Shown: in pieces, positions 1 through 8,098 of the stretch
Position numbering within the stretch: position 1 is the stretch's first letter
Layout of the letters: each line of letters begins with the position of its first letter
From: Clostridia bacterium
GTDB taxonomy: Bacteria; Bacillota; Clostridia; JAQVDB01
Length of the DNA: 34,355 nt
Assembly: GCA_028698525.1 (NCBI GenBank)
Contig: JAQVDB010000021.1
Span: 1-34,355 of the forward strand
Reading direction: 5' to 3'
The notes under the pieces: generated by a model
What the model was told of the DNA's origin: nothing
Seen by the model: only the letters and a program-made list of their open reading frames with translations
The model's database searches: none
Translations under genes and position numbers: made by a program

Positions 1-638
1 TTGGACGGATCTTGCTCTATTTTTTTTCTCATCCTTCTAATATTTACATCAACAATCTTAGGATCTCCTACAAAATCATTTCCCCACACAAGGTCAAGCA
101 ACTCATCTCTGCTGAATGCCTTGCCCGACTCCTCCATAAACTTCTTTATCAAAAGATACTCCTTTGGAGTCAAGTTTAACTCTCTTTCATTTTTGTATAC
201 TTTCCGTGAATATGTATCTATCTTAAAAGGAGGATATTCGATAAACCGTTTTGACCTGCCAGAGCTTTGTTTTACCACTCTTCTCTCTAAAGCCTTAACC
301 CTTAGTAATAGCTCTGTAGGGTTAAACGGCTTTATTATATAATCATCTGCTCCGTATTGGAGACCCATTATCTTATCCATATCCTGACTTCTTGCAGTGA
401 GCATTATAATTCCTACCCGGGGAAGCTCTTGTCTCAATATCTCGCACACCTTGTATCCATCTATTCCTGGGAGCATTATATCCAAGACAACAATATCCGG
501 CCTTTCTAGCCTGGCCTTCTCTAAAGCCTGTTCTCCTGTTTCAGCTTCAATAACAGTGTACCCTCCGCTCTTAAAGCTGAGCTTTAAAAACCCCCTTATA
601 CTGCTCTCATCCTCTACAATCAATATCTTGTTTCTCAT
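1..638 (-). CDS. OmpR/PhoB-family response regulator, 3' end outside the window
   Basis: Translation from the ATG at 638 gives 212 visible residues and runs off the left edge. Residues 1-120 are a receiver domain: acidic pair E9-D10, phospho-acceptor D53 in VVLDIMLPG, a T in IMLTA, and the switch lysine in IIKPF. Residues about 125 onward are a winged-helix effector domain (LTPKEYLLIKKF, then a recognition helix with GDPKIVDVNIRRMRKKIE). The family binds DNA direct repeats after phosphorylation by a membrane histidine kinase, which is probably encoded just beyond the edge. GAGG lies 8 nt before the ATG. The recognition helix resembles those of WalR/PhoP-type regulators, but the specific regulon cannot be assigned from sequence. 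The only open frames on the other strand here are shadows. Confidence 0.93.
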   Translation of the reverse strand, partial: MRNKILIVEDESSIRGFLKLSFKSGGYTVIEAETGEQALEKARLERPDIVVLDIMLPGIDGYKVCEILRQELPRVGIIMLTARSQDMDKIMGLQYGADDYIIKPFNPTELLLRVKALERRVVKQSSGRSKRFIEYPPFKIDTYSRKVYKNERELNLTPKEYLLIKKFMEESGKAFSRDELLDLVWGNDFVGDPKIVDVNIRRMRKKIEQDPS

Positions 639-677
639 ATTGTCAACCTCAAAACCCTTCTTTGTTGCTTTTTATTC

Positions 678-686
678 AGTATAGCA
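678..686 (-). promoter_or_regulatory. Extended -10 promoter for the response regulator
   Basis: On the minus strand TGC-TATACT is an extended -10 about 40 nt before the ATG at 638. No good -35 is visible; the position where one would lie falls in the terminator hairpin of the preceding gene. Confidence 0.4.
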
Positions 687-690
687 TTTA

Positions 691-726
691 TTAATAAAAA
701 ACTCTAACCTTTTAAGTCAGAGTTTT
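691..726 (-). terminator. Rho-independent terminator after the LCP gene
   Basis: Hairpin with arms 698-708 and 716-725 (AAACTCT pairing with AGAGTTT, one internal mismatch), followed on the minus strand by TTTTTTATT. It lies 50 nt after the LCP stop and before the response-regulator promoter. A nearly identical hairpin ends the polysaccharide deacetylase gene at 30994-31019. Confidence 0.75.
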
Positions 727-774
727 GTTGGTAATTTAAACTAATTTGCATCCCGTTATTTTATAAAATACTGG

Positions 775-1821
775 CTAATCTTGCTGCTGGTATTCTTGCA
801 ATTTTTGTTGAAATAATTCTACATCTATGTCGTCTTCATCATACCCTTTATCATTATAGATGAAATCCTTCAATATCTTCGCATTCTGTTCAGCATCCAT
901 AAACAATACCCAACCCTTTTGGCCATATCTCCTTCCCCTACTGATCTCATTAACCGGAATCTGCAGCTGTTCAGGTGAAAATTCATCCATCTTACATGCA
1001 GTATAGGCTAGATCAGCCATATACTTAATGCTCATATTTGTTTGAACATAAGGCATAAATTTGGTTATCAGCGAGGGATATTTTGCAATGGGAACTTGTT
1101 TTAATTTTTCCGCCAACAGCAGTATAACTTTTCTCTGCCTTTCAGCTCTTTCAAAATCTCCATTCCCTACTTTTCTTATCCTAGTATAAGCTAATGTCTG
1201 AGTTCCATCTAAATTATGTACTCCAGGTCTGTCTAACAGGCTACTATCTTTATTCTGTTTATCCTTCAACTCGTTCATGTTATTCTTTATACATCTGTTC
1301 ATCTCATTTACTTCGTAGTCCTTTATATCTACCTCTATTCCCCCTAATATATCCACCACTTCCACTAGCCCATAGAAATCAACTATTGCATAATTATCAA
1401 GCTTTATATCCAAGTTTTGTTCAATAGTATCCGTGAGCAGCTGAGGACCCCCAAAATAAAACGAATGGTTTATTTTTTGCGACGAATGGCCGGGTATATC
1501 TACATAAGTATCCCGCATTATGGAAGTAAGTTTTATTTTTTTATGCTGATTATCTACAGTAGCAATAATGATTGTATCTGAACGTCCACGGTCGTAGTCC
1601 TCCCTGCTATCAGTACCTATCAAAAGTATATTGGTTATTCCTTCAGTTTTATTGTATACTTGCTGGTCAGCATTGTCGTCTTTATCATGATCTTTATTTA
1701 TAACACTTTCATCCTGCCTGGCTTGATCTGTAAAAGAACAAGAAACTGTACCTGTACAAAAAATACATATCATAACGGCAATTACAGCTATCCTAAAAAT
1801 TAGACTATCAGGTTTAAACAT
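775..1821 (-). CDS. LytR-CpsA-Psr (LCP) family cell-wall ligase
   Basis: A 348-residue protein from the ATG at 1821 (GAGGG upstream at about 11 nt); a TTG at 1881 would add 20 residues with no good ribosome site and is less likely. A short cytoplasmic N-terminus is followed by one membrane anchor (about residues 8-25, IAVIAVMICIFC), then an acidic linker, then the LCP domain. Hallmarks seen: NILLIGTDSRE, RSDTIIIAT, SIMRDTYVDIPG, KINHSFYFGG and VDFYGLVEVVDILGGIEVDI, which carry the Asp and Arg residues that bind the polyprenyl pyrophosphate. The family transfers teichoic acid or other glycopolymers from undecaprenyl pyrophosphate to peptidoglycan on the outer face of the membrane. It is a single-gene unit with its own terminator and a promoter preceded by a WalR-like box. 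Confidence 0.92.
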   Translation of the reverse strand: MFKPDSLIFRIAVIAVMICIFCTGTVSCSFTDQARQDESVINKDHDKDDNADQQVYNKTEGITNILLIGTDSREDYDRGRSDTIIIATVDNQHKKIKLTSIMRDTYVDIPGHSSQKINHSFYFGGPQLLTDTIEQNLDIKLDNYAIVDFYGLVEVVDILGGIEVDIKDYEVNEMNRCIKNNMNELKDKQNKDSSLLDRPGVHNLDGTQTLAYTRIRKVGNGDFERAERQRKVILLLAEKLKQVPIAKYPSLITKFMPYVQTNMSIKYMADLAYTACKMDEFSPEQLQIPVNEISRGRRYGQKGWVLFMDAEQNAKILKDFIYNDKGYDEDDIDVELFQQKLQEYQQQD

Positions 1822-1920
1822 ATTGTCATCATCCCTCATTTCATAATTCAAAATACCGATAACCCTTACATCCTTCCACAATACAGGCTGAATTTAATAT
1901 TTATCTTCTATAATACTAAT

Positions 1921-1929
1921 ATTATAGCA
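1921..1929 (-). promoter_or_regulatory. Extended -10 promoter for the LCP gene
   Basis: TGC-TATAAT on the minus strand, a perfect extended -10. The expected -35 position (about 1944-1949) has no TTGACA-like hexamer but touches the WalR-like box, as expected for an activator-dependent promoter. The leader to the ATG would be about 90 nt. Confidence 0.55.
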
Positions 1930-1948
1930 AATACATTGCAATCATTTG

Positions 1949-1965
1949 GTTACAAACAAATTACA
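1949..1965 (-). promoter_or_regulatory. WalR-like box upstream of the LCP gene
   Basis: Minus-strand TGTAAT-TTGTT-TGTAAC fits the WalR (YycF) consensus TGTWAH-N5-TGTWAH. Its centre lies near -43 relative to the start predicted from the extended -10, a usual place for an activating OmpR-type regulator. The match is exact to the consensus, but the consensus is loose in AT-rich DNA. Confidence 0.45.
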
Positions 1966-1973
1966 AAAAAATT

Positions 1974-2006
1974 GCAAAAAAAAGAAGTAGACGATATAGT
2001 CTACTT
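1974..2006 (-). terminator. Rho-independent terminator after the module A operon
   Basis: Perfect 8-bp stem AAGTAGAC/GTCTACTT (1985-1992 with 1999-2006), 6-nt loop, then on the minus strand C followed by eight or more Ts. It lies 26 nt after the stop of the heptad-repeat protein gene. Confidence 0.85.
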
Positions 2007-2031
2007 TATATGAAGTTTAGGGTGGTCAATT

Positions 2032-4158
2032 TTATTTATGTGATTTAAATAAATCTTTAAACCATTGTATAAATCCTTTCTTTTCACTTTTCTCGTGATT
2101 ACGATGATTTTGTACCTCTTTCTCCTGTTTTTTTATCTCCTCAGTCCTCATAACAAACTTTACTTTTCCTTCCATACCATCCCCAAGCTTTGTATATATA
2201 TTATATGAATCAGAATATTCTTTGAGCTTATCTTTGACTTCCTTTAATTCATCCAATCCATCAATCTTTTTTTCTACTTCATCTTTGAGCTCCAGTACGC
2301 CTTCCTGATAAAACCTTTTCATGTTTTCATCCAGCTCTTTCATACCGTCACTTATCTTTATTGCTCCATCTTCAAGTTGTGTAGTAGAACCGGCTAATTT
2401 TTTGTTCCCGGCGCTGTATTGGTCAGCCCCTTTTCTTAATGCAGAAGTACCCGTGCTCAATCCATCCAATCCCTCTGCCAATTGATCAGATGCCATAGAT
2501 AGTTGTCTTGCCCCTTCTACAAACTTAGATGAGCCTTGATTCAACTCATATGCACCACCGCTTATAGTTTCCGGTGCTCCAGCCATTTTTTGATACCCTG
2601 CCTTTAATTTAGATGCACCTGTTTTTAAACCTTTAGCACCTTCATCCATTTTATGCAGTTCTGGCATAGCGGATTGTATCCCTTTATCCAATTGGTCTAA
2701 ACCACCATAGAGTTGTTTCTGACCTATGTGAAGCTGTCCTAACCCATTGCCTACTCCTGTAGAGGCCATTTCTAGCCCTTCCATATTTGAAATTATTTGC
2801 CCAATTCCGGAAACATCCATCCCCGCTGATTCCATCTGTAATTTCATCGATTCAAGTGCTTTTATTGTAGAGGATATACCTGCCGTCACCTGGGATTGTG
2901 TAGCTCTTAGCTGTCCTGCTTCGCTAGTTTGTTCTTTGAGTTCTCCTGCTCCCTGCTTTAGAGCACCAATGCTATCCACCATTCCGCCAGGTGCTGTTAA
3001 ACTGCTTGAAAAATCAGTTACACCATTAGCAAATTCCGTAGCTCCTTTTGAAAAATCACCTGCACCTTGTACAAAATCACCTGCACCATTTGCAAACTTT
3101 TGAACACCATCCGATAAACCATCCACGCCTTTGCCTAATTTTGAGGCATTATCAGCTAAAATCTTGCCACCCTTAGAAATTTTCCTTGCACCATCACCGG
3201 CCTGTCCGGAACCGGTATCTATTTTTCCTATTCCAGCCTTTAATTCATCAAAAGCTGAATCCAACTTTCCAACACCATTTCCAAAATCCATTATACCGTC
3301 AACAAGTTGACCTTGCCCATCTGCCAGTTGACCTGTCCCATCTGCCAGTTTACCGGTTGCATCCTCCATTTGATCTATTCCATCGGTTAATTTATCAGTA
3401 TTATCTCCCAATTCATCCAGATCCTCCGCATCGGGAATCTCTGATGCGATTGTCACCAGTATAGGGTCAAGTTCAAAATCCTGAGTTTCTGCCTTTATCT
3501 CCAATTGATCCGGAAGATCTAATATATCATCATATTCACCCAAGCTTTCCTTTAATCCCGGGAATGCTATATATGTTATTATCTGGTTGTTTGCTTCTGA
3601 CACCATTCCGCCTGTATTTATCTGTATATTAGAAAACTTATCTACTGGAAGATTGACGACTGCAACAGCAGCAAATGGGGTATATAATCTTCTGTTCTCT
3701 CCATCTATGATGGTATTATGTGATAAATTGTTTTTGAATTTTAATGTAATATCCACATCCCCTGATTTACCTGCCAAATCTTTAGGACTGGTTATCCTTC
3801 CATCTAACTTGTATGTTATCTCTACATCTACCGGAAGAGGTTTGTCTGATTTTCCCTGGTAGAATATATCGCTGTTTTGGGATTCCCACTTCAAAATATC
3901 CCCGTCTATAATTGGCTGCTCCTCGCCTTTTATATTTTTTATATCCTTTAAATCGGATCGATCTTTTACATTTATCCCTTGGCCATCGGAATAAAGCCAG
4001 TCACTTACTATTATTTGTTCAACTTTACCTTCATTATTTAAATTTACATATACTGTTTCATCCTTAGTTACTTTTTCGGCTGCAAAAGCCATATTTGTAA
4101 AACAAAACGTTATAAGCAGTGTTATGCTTAATGTCTTTAGCATCTTTTTTGTGTTCAT
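2032..4158 (-). CDS. Secreted heptad-repeat (xxxLxxG) protein, partner of MMPL pump A
   Basis: 708 residues. Residues 1-26 are a signal peptide ending AFA. Residues 34-240 form an N-terminal domain (ETVYVNLN, KNIKGEE, FYQGKSDKPLP, DLAGKSGD) shared with the paralogue at 22727-24445. Residues about 250-620 are two long runs of xxxLxxG heptads (for example KLADGTGQLADGQGQLVDG) separated by a break near 385-465 rich in coiled-coil residues, so an antiparallel hairpin is plausible. The C-terminus (KKGFIQWFKDLFK) is amphipathic, and there is no second membrane segment. This heptad motif is known from YhgE/Pip and EsaA-type envelope proteins. It starts 2 nt after the MMPL stop, so the two are surely co-translated. 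The function is unknown; a role as an extracytoplasmic partner of the pump is inferred from linkage only. Confidence 0.85.
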   Translation of the reverse strand: MNTKKMLKTLSITLLITFCFTNMAFAAEKVTKDETVYVNLNNEGKVEQIIVSDWLYSDGQGINVKDRSDLKDIKNIKGEEQPIIDGDILKWESQNSDIFYQGKSDKPLPVDVEITYKLDGRITSPKDLAGKSGDVDITLKFKNNLSHNTIIDGENRRLYTPFAAVAVVNLPVDKFSNIQINTGGMVSEANNQIITYIAFPGLKESLGEYDDILDLPDQLEIKAETQDFELDPILVTIASEIPDAEDLDELGDNTDKLTDGIDQMEDATGKLADGTGQLADGQGQLVDGIMDFGNGVGKLDSAFDELKAGIGKIDTGSGQAGDGARKISKGGKILADNASKLGKGVDGLSDGVQKFANGAGDFVQGAGDFSKGATEFANGVTDFSSSLTAPGGMVDSIGALKQGAGELKEQTSEAGQLRATQSQVTAGISSTIKALESMKLQMESAGMDVSGIGQIISNMEGLEMASTGVGNGLGQLHIGQKQLYGGLDQLDKGIQSAMPELHKMDEGAKGLKTGASKLKAGYQKMAGAPETISGGAYELNQGSSKFVEGARQLSMASDQLAEGLDGLSTGTSALRKGADQYSAGNKKLAGSTTQLEDGAIKISDGMKELDENMKRFYQEGVLELKDEVEKKIDGLDELKEVKDKLKEYSDSYNIYTKLGDGMEGKVKFVMRTEEIKKQEKEVQNHRNHEKSEKKGFIQWFKDLFKSHK

Positions 4159-4160
4159 TA

Positions 4161-6260
4161 TCAGTTCTCCTCTCTTTCTAAAGCAGTCAATGATGCTTTA
4201 TTTCTCCAATACCTGCTGGTAACAGATATAAAGCTCTCTGTAGCTATCAGCACAGCAGGTAACAGCAATAATATTACAACCATACTTATTATAGCTCCCC
4301 TTGCTATCATGGTAGTCAAGCTGCTTGTTATTTCTATATCAGCAACAATTCCAACGCCTATCGTTGCCGCAAAAAATGTTAATCCACTTGTAACTATAGA
4401 TTTAGCAGAATTTTTAAGGGTTATATACATGGCTTCGCCCTTTTTAAATCCATTTCTAATCTCTTCCCTAAACCTGGTAGTAAGCAATATAGCATAATCA
4501 ACCGTTGCACCCAATTGTATACATCCTATAACTATGGATGAAATAAAGGGTATTGAAGTATTTGTGTAATAGGGTATTCCCATATTTATAAAAATTGCAA
4601 GCTCTATAGCGCTAACCAACATGATAGGTATAGATATTGAACCAAACAATAACATTATTATTACAAATATAGCTACTATAGAGGCTATATTTACGTTCCT
4701 AAAATCTATATCACAGACCTCAATCAAATCCTTGGTAAGGGCTCCTACCCCGGCTATAACATTTTCCTCATCATATGATTTTATTATATTATCCATATCC
4801 TCCAGCTGTTTGTTCAACTCATCGGAGGCAGCCTTATATTTTGAGTTTACTAACATAAGCTTATATCCATCGTTTTCAAACATATTCACAAATTTTTGAG
4901 GTATAAAACTTTTAGGAATACCGCTTCCAATATACTTATCATAGGATACCGCCTTTGTTATACCATCAAGCTGTTCTATCCTTTTTATCATTTGATTTAC
5001 CTGATGAGAGGGGATGTCACCTTTGACGATCACCATATGGGTAGTCGTCATATTAAACTCTTCTTTCAGCTTATTCAAAGCCACCACCGACTGCATATCT
5101 TCAGGAAGGGACTTATCCAAATTATAATAAACTTCTGTGTTTGCCTGTCCGTATATAGCCGGAATGAATAATACTATAAATATTAAGAGTAATATCTTAT
5201 AATTGTCTGTTACAAATTTGGCCATTTTATCGAATTTAGGCAAAATAGTCCCGTGGTTATATTTATGAATTGGTCCATCAAAAACCAAAATCAGTGCCGG
5301 CAAAACAGTTACAGTACAGATAACCCCTAATAATACGCCTTTTGCCATAACAATACCTATATCGCCCCCTAGTCTTAACTGCATGATAACCAACACAGCA
5401 AAACCAGCTATAGTCGTAAGGGAGCTGCCGGATACTGAAGATGCAGACGCCGAAATTGCCTTAGCCATGGCCTCTACTCTGTCATCGGTATTTTTCTTTT
5501 CTTCATCATACCTGTGAAACAAAAATATCGAATAATCCATTGTAACTCCCAACTGCAAAACAGCTGCCAAAGATTTTGTTACGTAGGATATCTCTCCCAA
5601 AAACACGTTTGTACCAAAATTATACATAATAGCAATTCCTATGGATGCAAGAAAAATGAATGGAATAAGCGTGGATTCAAGAGTAAGAGCTAAAACAATA
5701 ATTGCTAATGCTACCGCCAAAGCTATGTATATGGGGGTCTCCTTATCTGCCAATGCTTTTGTGTCTTTGATTATTGAGGCAGCACCTGATAAAAAGCATT
5801 GCTTATCCATTATTTTCTCTATACCTTCTAGTGCATCCATAGTCTCTTTTGAAGCGGCTGGATACTCAAATTGTATAGTTACCAATGTAGAATTATCGCT
5901 GTAAAAAGTAGTCCTTATCTCTTCTGGCAGAAAATCTCCAGGTACCGATATATCTACAAAATCATCAATCCATGTAACACTTTCAACGCCTTCTACCTTT
6001 TCTATCTTCTCCTTGATAACCTGTACATCTTTATCTTCCATATCTTCTATAACTAGCATTCCAGTTGCAGCTTTAGAAAAAGTATTGTCCAACAACTCCT
6101 GACCTTTCATTGAATCCATATCTTCAGGCAGATATGTAAGCATATCATAATTGATACGCGTAATAGCCATCCCGTAAAATGAGGGGAAAAGCAGCAGTAT
6201 AGCAATTATCAAAACCAGTATCCTGTTCTTGGATACAAACTTCCCAAACTTGTACATCAT
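4161..6260 (-). CDS. MMPL/RND-superfamily transporter (module A)
   Basis: 699 residues with the duplicated MMPL plan: TM1 (about 12-30), an external loop, five membrane segments (about 176-330), TM7 (about 353-371), a second external loop and five more (about 525-680). The MmpL-type proton-relay Asp-Tyr pairs are present in both halves: D242-Y243 in QLGVTMDYSIFLFHR and D588-Y589 in QLGATVDYAILLTTRF. The family exports lipids or other amphiphiles using proton motive force. GGAAGG lies 9 nt before the first of two ATGs. It follows its TetR by about 107 nt without a visible terminator and is followed 2 nt later by the heptad-repeat protein. It is the closest relative in this window of the MMPL at 24459-26516. 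The substrate is unknown. Confidence 0.92.
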   Translation of the reverse strand: MMYKFGKFVSKNRILVLIIAILLLFPSFYGMAITRINYDMLTYLPEDMDSMKGQELLDNTFSKAATGMLVIEDMEDKDVQVIKEKIEKVEGVESVTWIDDFVDISVPGDFLPEEIRTTFYSDNSTLVTIQFEYPAASKETMDALEGIEKIMDKQCFLSGAASIIKDTKALADKETPIYIALAVALAIIVLALTLESTLIPFIFLASIGIAIMYNFGTNVFLGEISYVTKSLAAVLQLGVTMDYSIFLFHRYDEEKKNTDDRVEAMAKAISASASSVSGSSLTTIAGFAVLVIMQLRLGGDIGIVMAKGVLLGVICTVTVLPALILVFDGPIHKYNHGTILPKFDKMAKFVTDNYKILLLIFIVLFIPAIYGQANTEVYYNLDKSLPEDMQSVVALNKLKEEFNMTTTHMVIVKGDIPSHQVNQMIKRIEQLDGITKAVSYDKYIGSGIPKSFIPQKFVNMFENDGYKLMLVNSKYKAASDELNKQLEDMDNIIKSYDEENVIAGVGALTKDLIEVCDIDFRNVNIASIVAIFVIIMLLFGSISIPIMLVSAIELAIFINMGIPYYTNTSIPFISSIVIGCIQLGATVDYAILLTTRFREEIRNGFKKGEAMYITLKNSAKSIVTSGLTFFAATIGVGIVADIEITSSLTTMIARGAIISMVVILLLLPAVLIATESFISVTSRYWRNKASLTALEREEN

Positions 6261-6367
6261 GCAATCATTCCTTCCGTCATGTCACTTTAGGTTTATTGAA
6301 TCTATCTGTATTAGTTATATCTATTTGGAAGCAGATAGTAGGTACTTTTGCTTTTGAGAACATCACC

Positions 6368-6979
6368 TTAGGGGTTTTGGTCAATTGTGCTCTTGATTAT
6401 TTTAAACAAAATAGGTTTCATCTCATCCATCTTAAATGGCTGTTCCAGCACTATGGCACTATAACACACTGAACCTATCATATCCACAATAATAAAAAGG
6501 ACTTTCTTGGCATCTTCTATATCATAGCCCTTGCTGACCAAACCATTTATAAATTCATCAACAATATTGCTTATCTCAAGATAATTGTGCTGATCCTTTA
6601 AGGCTTTAGTAAACATCCCATACGATAAATCCTTATGAATTATCTTCAGCAAAATCTTGTTTTTCTTCAAATATTCTATTATGAAGTTGGTAAAATAAAT
6701 TACCCTGTCTTCAAAATTAGAATGCTCCTCACTATGCGCCGCCTTGCTGGCTTCAACTATAACTTCTGTGCTCTTTTTCAAGATAATTAGATCAAGGATA
6801 TCGTACTTGTCATTAAAATAAAGATAAAAGGTCCCTTTGGCTACACCTGCATTATTTACAATATCGCTTATAGTAGTGTTATTGATGCCCTTAGTTGTAA
6901 ATAAATTGTACGCTGCTTCAAAAATTGCATTTCTTTTAAATCTTTTGTTCTCAAGCACCTTGCTGTTCTTCTCTTCCAC
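6368..6979 (-). CDS. TetR/AcrR-family regulator of module A
   Basis: 203 residues from a GTG at 6979 with AGAGGTGA about 6 nt upstream. The N-terminal helix-turn-helix is clear: TTISDIVNNAGVAKGTFYLYF, then NDKYDILDLI. Residues about 70-200 are the all-helical ligand and dimer domain, which has no recognisable specificity. It is the first gene of the TetR-MMPL-heptad operon and its own promoter is framed by two dyad operators, so autorepression released by a ligand (probably the pump substrate) is the natural reading. This is inference from architecture. Confidence 0.92.
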   Translation of the reverse strand: MEEKNSKVLENKRFKRNAIFEAAYNLFTTKGINNTTISDIVNNAGVAKGTFYLYFNDKYDILDLIILKKSTEVIVEASKAAHSEEHSNFEDRVIYFTNFIIEYLKKNKILLKIIHKDLSYGMFTKALKDQHNYLEISNIVDEFINGLVSKGYDIEDAKKVLFIIVDMIGSVCYSAIVLEQPFKMDEMKPILFKIIKSTIDQNP

Positions 6980-7002
6980 AACTTCACCTCTTTTTCATGG
7001 CA

Positions 7003-7016
7003 TTGACCAATAGTCA
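7003..7016 (-). promoter_or_regulatory. TetR-type operator O1 of module A
   Basis: Dyad TGAC-CAATA-GTCA (7004-7016), downstream of the predicted transcription start. With O2 it fits TGACYAWTRGTCA. The two dyad centres are 46 bp apart and flank the promoter. Confidence 0.65.
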
Positions 7017-7034
7017 TTTTTTAAACCAGATACA

Positions 7035-7063
7035 ATTATATAACTAAAATGACCATTAGTCAA
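7035..7063 (-). promoter_or_regulatory. Consensus promoter of the module A operon
   Basis: Minus-strand TTGACT (7058-7063), 17-nt spacer, perfect TATAAT (7035-7040). The predicted start is near 7028, about 50 nt before the GTG. The -35 hexamer is part of operator O2, so a bound TetR would block polymerase. Confidence 0.8.
7049..7063 (-). promoter_or_regulatory. TetR-type operator O2 of module A
   Basis: Dyad TGAC-CATTA-GTCA (7050-7062), overlapping the -35 of the module A promoter. It lies about 50 bp upstream of the candidate -10 of the divergent aminotransferase, which could therefore also be affected. Confidence 0.65.
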
Positions 7064-7098
7064 TATTTTTTCATATAGATTGTTTGTTTTTTTTGATA

Positions 7099-7104
7099 TA
7101 TAAT
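7099..7104 (+). promoter_or_regulatory. Candidate -10 for the aminotransferase gene
   Basis: TATAAT 34 nt before the ATG at 7138. The hexamer 17 nt upstream (TAGATT) is a poor -35 and the DNA is very T-rich, so the call is weak. Confidence 0.35.
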
Positions 7105-7137
7105 ATTTTTAATATAAGAATATTGGGAGATGAGATA

Positions 7138-8055
7138 ATGAAAGAATCTTTAGCATATATGAATGGAAAGTTTATTCCTCAGTCCGAATGCAGACTGCCA
7201 ATATATGACCTGGGTATTGTAATCGGCGCTTCAGTAACAGACTTTTTAAGGACGTTTCACCAAAAACCTTTTAGGATGCAAGAACATGTAGAAAGGCTAT
7301 ATCGTTCTTGTAAATACACATACATACAACCTCCTGTTTCTATTGATGAGAGCATGGAAATATCTAAAAAGTTGATTGAACACAACAGCCGGCTCTGCCC
7401 TGGACAAGAGCTGGGGCTTGTATACTATGTAACTGCGGGGGAAAACCCTGTATATGCCGGTTCTGCAGGACTCACAGGGAATCTAACTCCTACCTATGTA
7501 CAGCACACTTTCTCCTTACCGTTTTTCTTATGGAGAGACATATTCATCAAGGGGATACACTGCATAACTCCAGTAAATATGCACTGGCCTCCTCAATGTG
7601 TTTCATCCAAAATAAAGAACAGAAATAGAATTCATATGTGGGTAGGGGAACAGCAGGTACATTTAACAGATCCAAAAGCCATGCCTCTATATCTGGATAT
7701 TAACGGCAACATAGCTGAAACAGGAGGCTCAAATTTCGTAATCTATAGAAATGGCAAGGTTATATCTCCCCGCAAAAATAATATTCTTTGGGGGGAAAGT
7801 CTCATATTCTTAACTGAATTGCTAGAAGAAATGAAAATACCCTTCGTACAAGAAGATATTCAAATATATGATGCAGTAAACGCAGAAGAAGCCTGGGTTC
7901 CCACCACGCCCTATTGTTTAGGCCCTGTTGTAAAAATAAACGGAATACAGATAGGCGACGGTAACCCTGGTCCTGTTTGGAGAAAAATAATATCCAAATG
8001 GAGCGAAAAAGTTGGAAAGGATATTTACAAAGAGATCACATTATCTGAAAAATAG
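7138..8055 (+). CDS. Class IV (BCAT-fold) PLP-dependent aminotransferase
   Basis: 305 residues from the ATG at 7138, which has GGGAG 8 nt upstream; the in-frame TTG at 7084 has no ribosome site. Seen: an N-terminal YMNGKFIP and YDLGIVIGASVTDFLRTF; the PLP lysine region SSKIKNRNR (K158 is the likely Schiff-base lysine); and the cofactor-phosphate region NIAETGGSNFVIY with E194 at the position of the conserved family glutamate. The fold covers branched-chain aminotransferase, D-amino-acid aminotransferase and aminodeoxychorismate lyase. Length fits all three and the substrate cannot be fixed. It is transcribed divergently from the module A operon and ends at a strong bidirectional hairpin. Confidence 0.9.
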   Translation: MKESLAYMNGKFIPQSECRLPIYDLGIVIGASVTDFLRTFHQKPFRMQEHVERLYRSCKYTYIQPPVSIDESMEISKKLIEHNSRLCPGQELGLVYYVTAGENPVYAGSAGLTGNLTPTYVQHTFSLPFFLWRDIFIKGIHCITPVNMHWPPQCVSSKIKNRNRIHMWVGEQQVHLTDPKAMPLYLDINGNIAETGGSNFVIYRNGKVISPRKNNILWGESLIFLTELLEEMKIPFVQEDIQIYDAVNAEEAWVPTTPYCLGPVVKINGIQIGDGNPGPVWRKIISKWSEKVGKDIYKEITLSEK

Positions 8056-8063
8056 ATAGATAT

Positions 8064-8098
8064 AAAATATGCACCAGATTTAATCTGGTGCATATTTT
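8064..8098. terminator. Bidirectional terminator between convergent genes
   Basis: Perfect 16-bp stem (8064-8079 with 8083-8098), 3-nt loop, core GCACCAGAT/ATCTGGTGC, with A/T-rich outer ends that give U tracts in both directions. It sits between the aminotransferase stop and the stop codon of the minus-strand TetR, which it slightly overlaps. Confidence 0.9.

Noticed and set aside
1-342. Plus-strand open frame at the left edge
   Set aside because: The minus strand encodes a textbook response regulator here; the plus frame is its shadow.
1822-1881. TTG start adding 20 residues to the LCP protein
   Set aside because: No ribosome site in front, and the ATG at 1821 places the membrane anchor at the usual distance from the N-terminus.
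2270-3420. Apparent tandem DNA repeats inside the heptad gene
   Set aside because: The 21-nt periodicity comes from the protein heptads; the DNA copies are not identical and show no separate repeat element.
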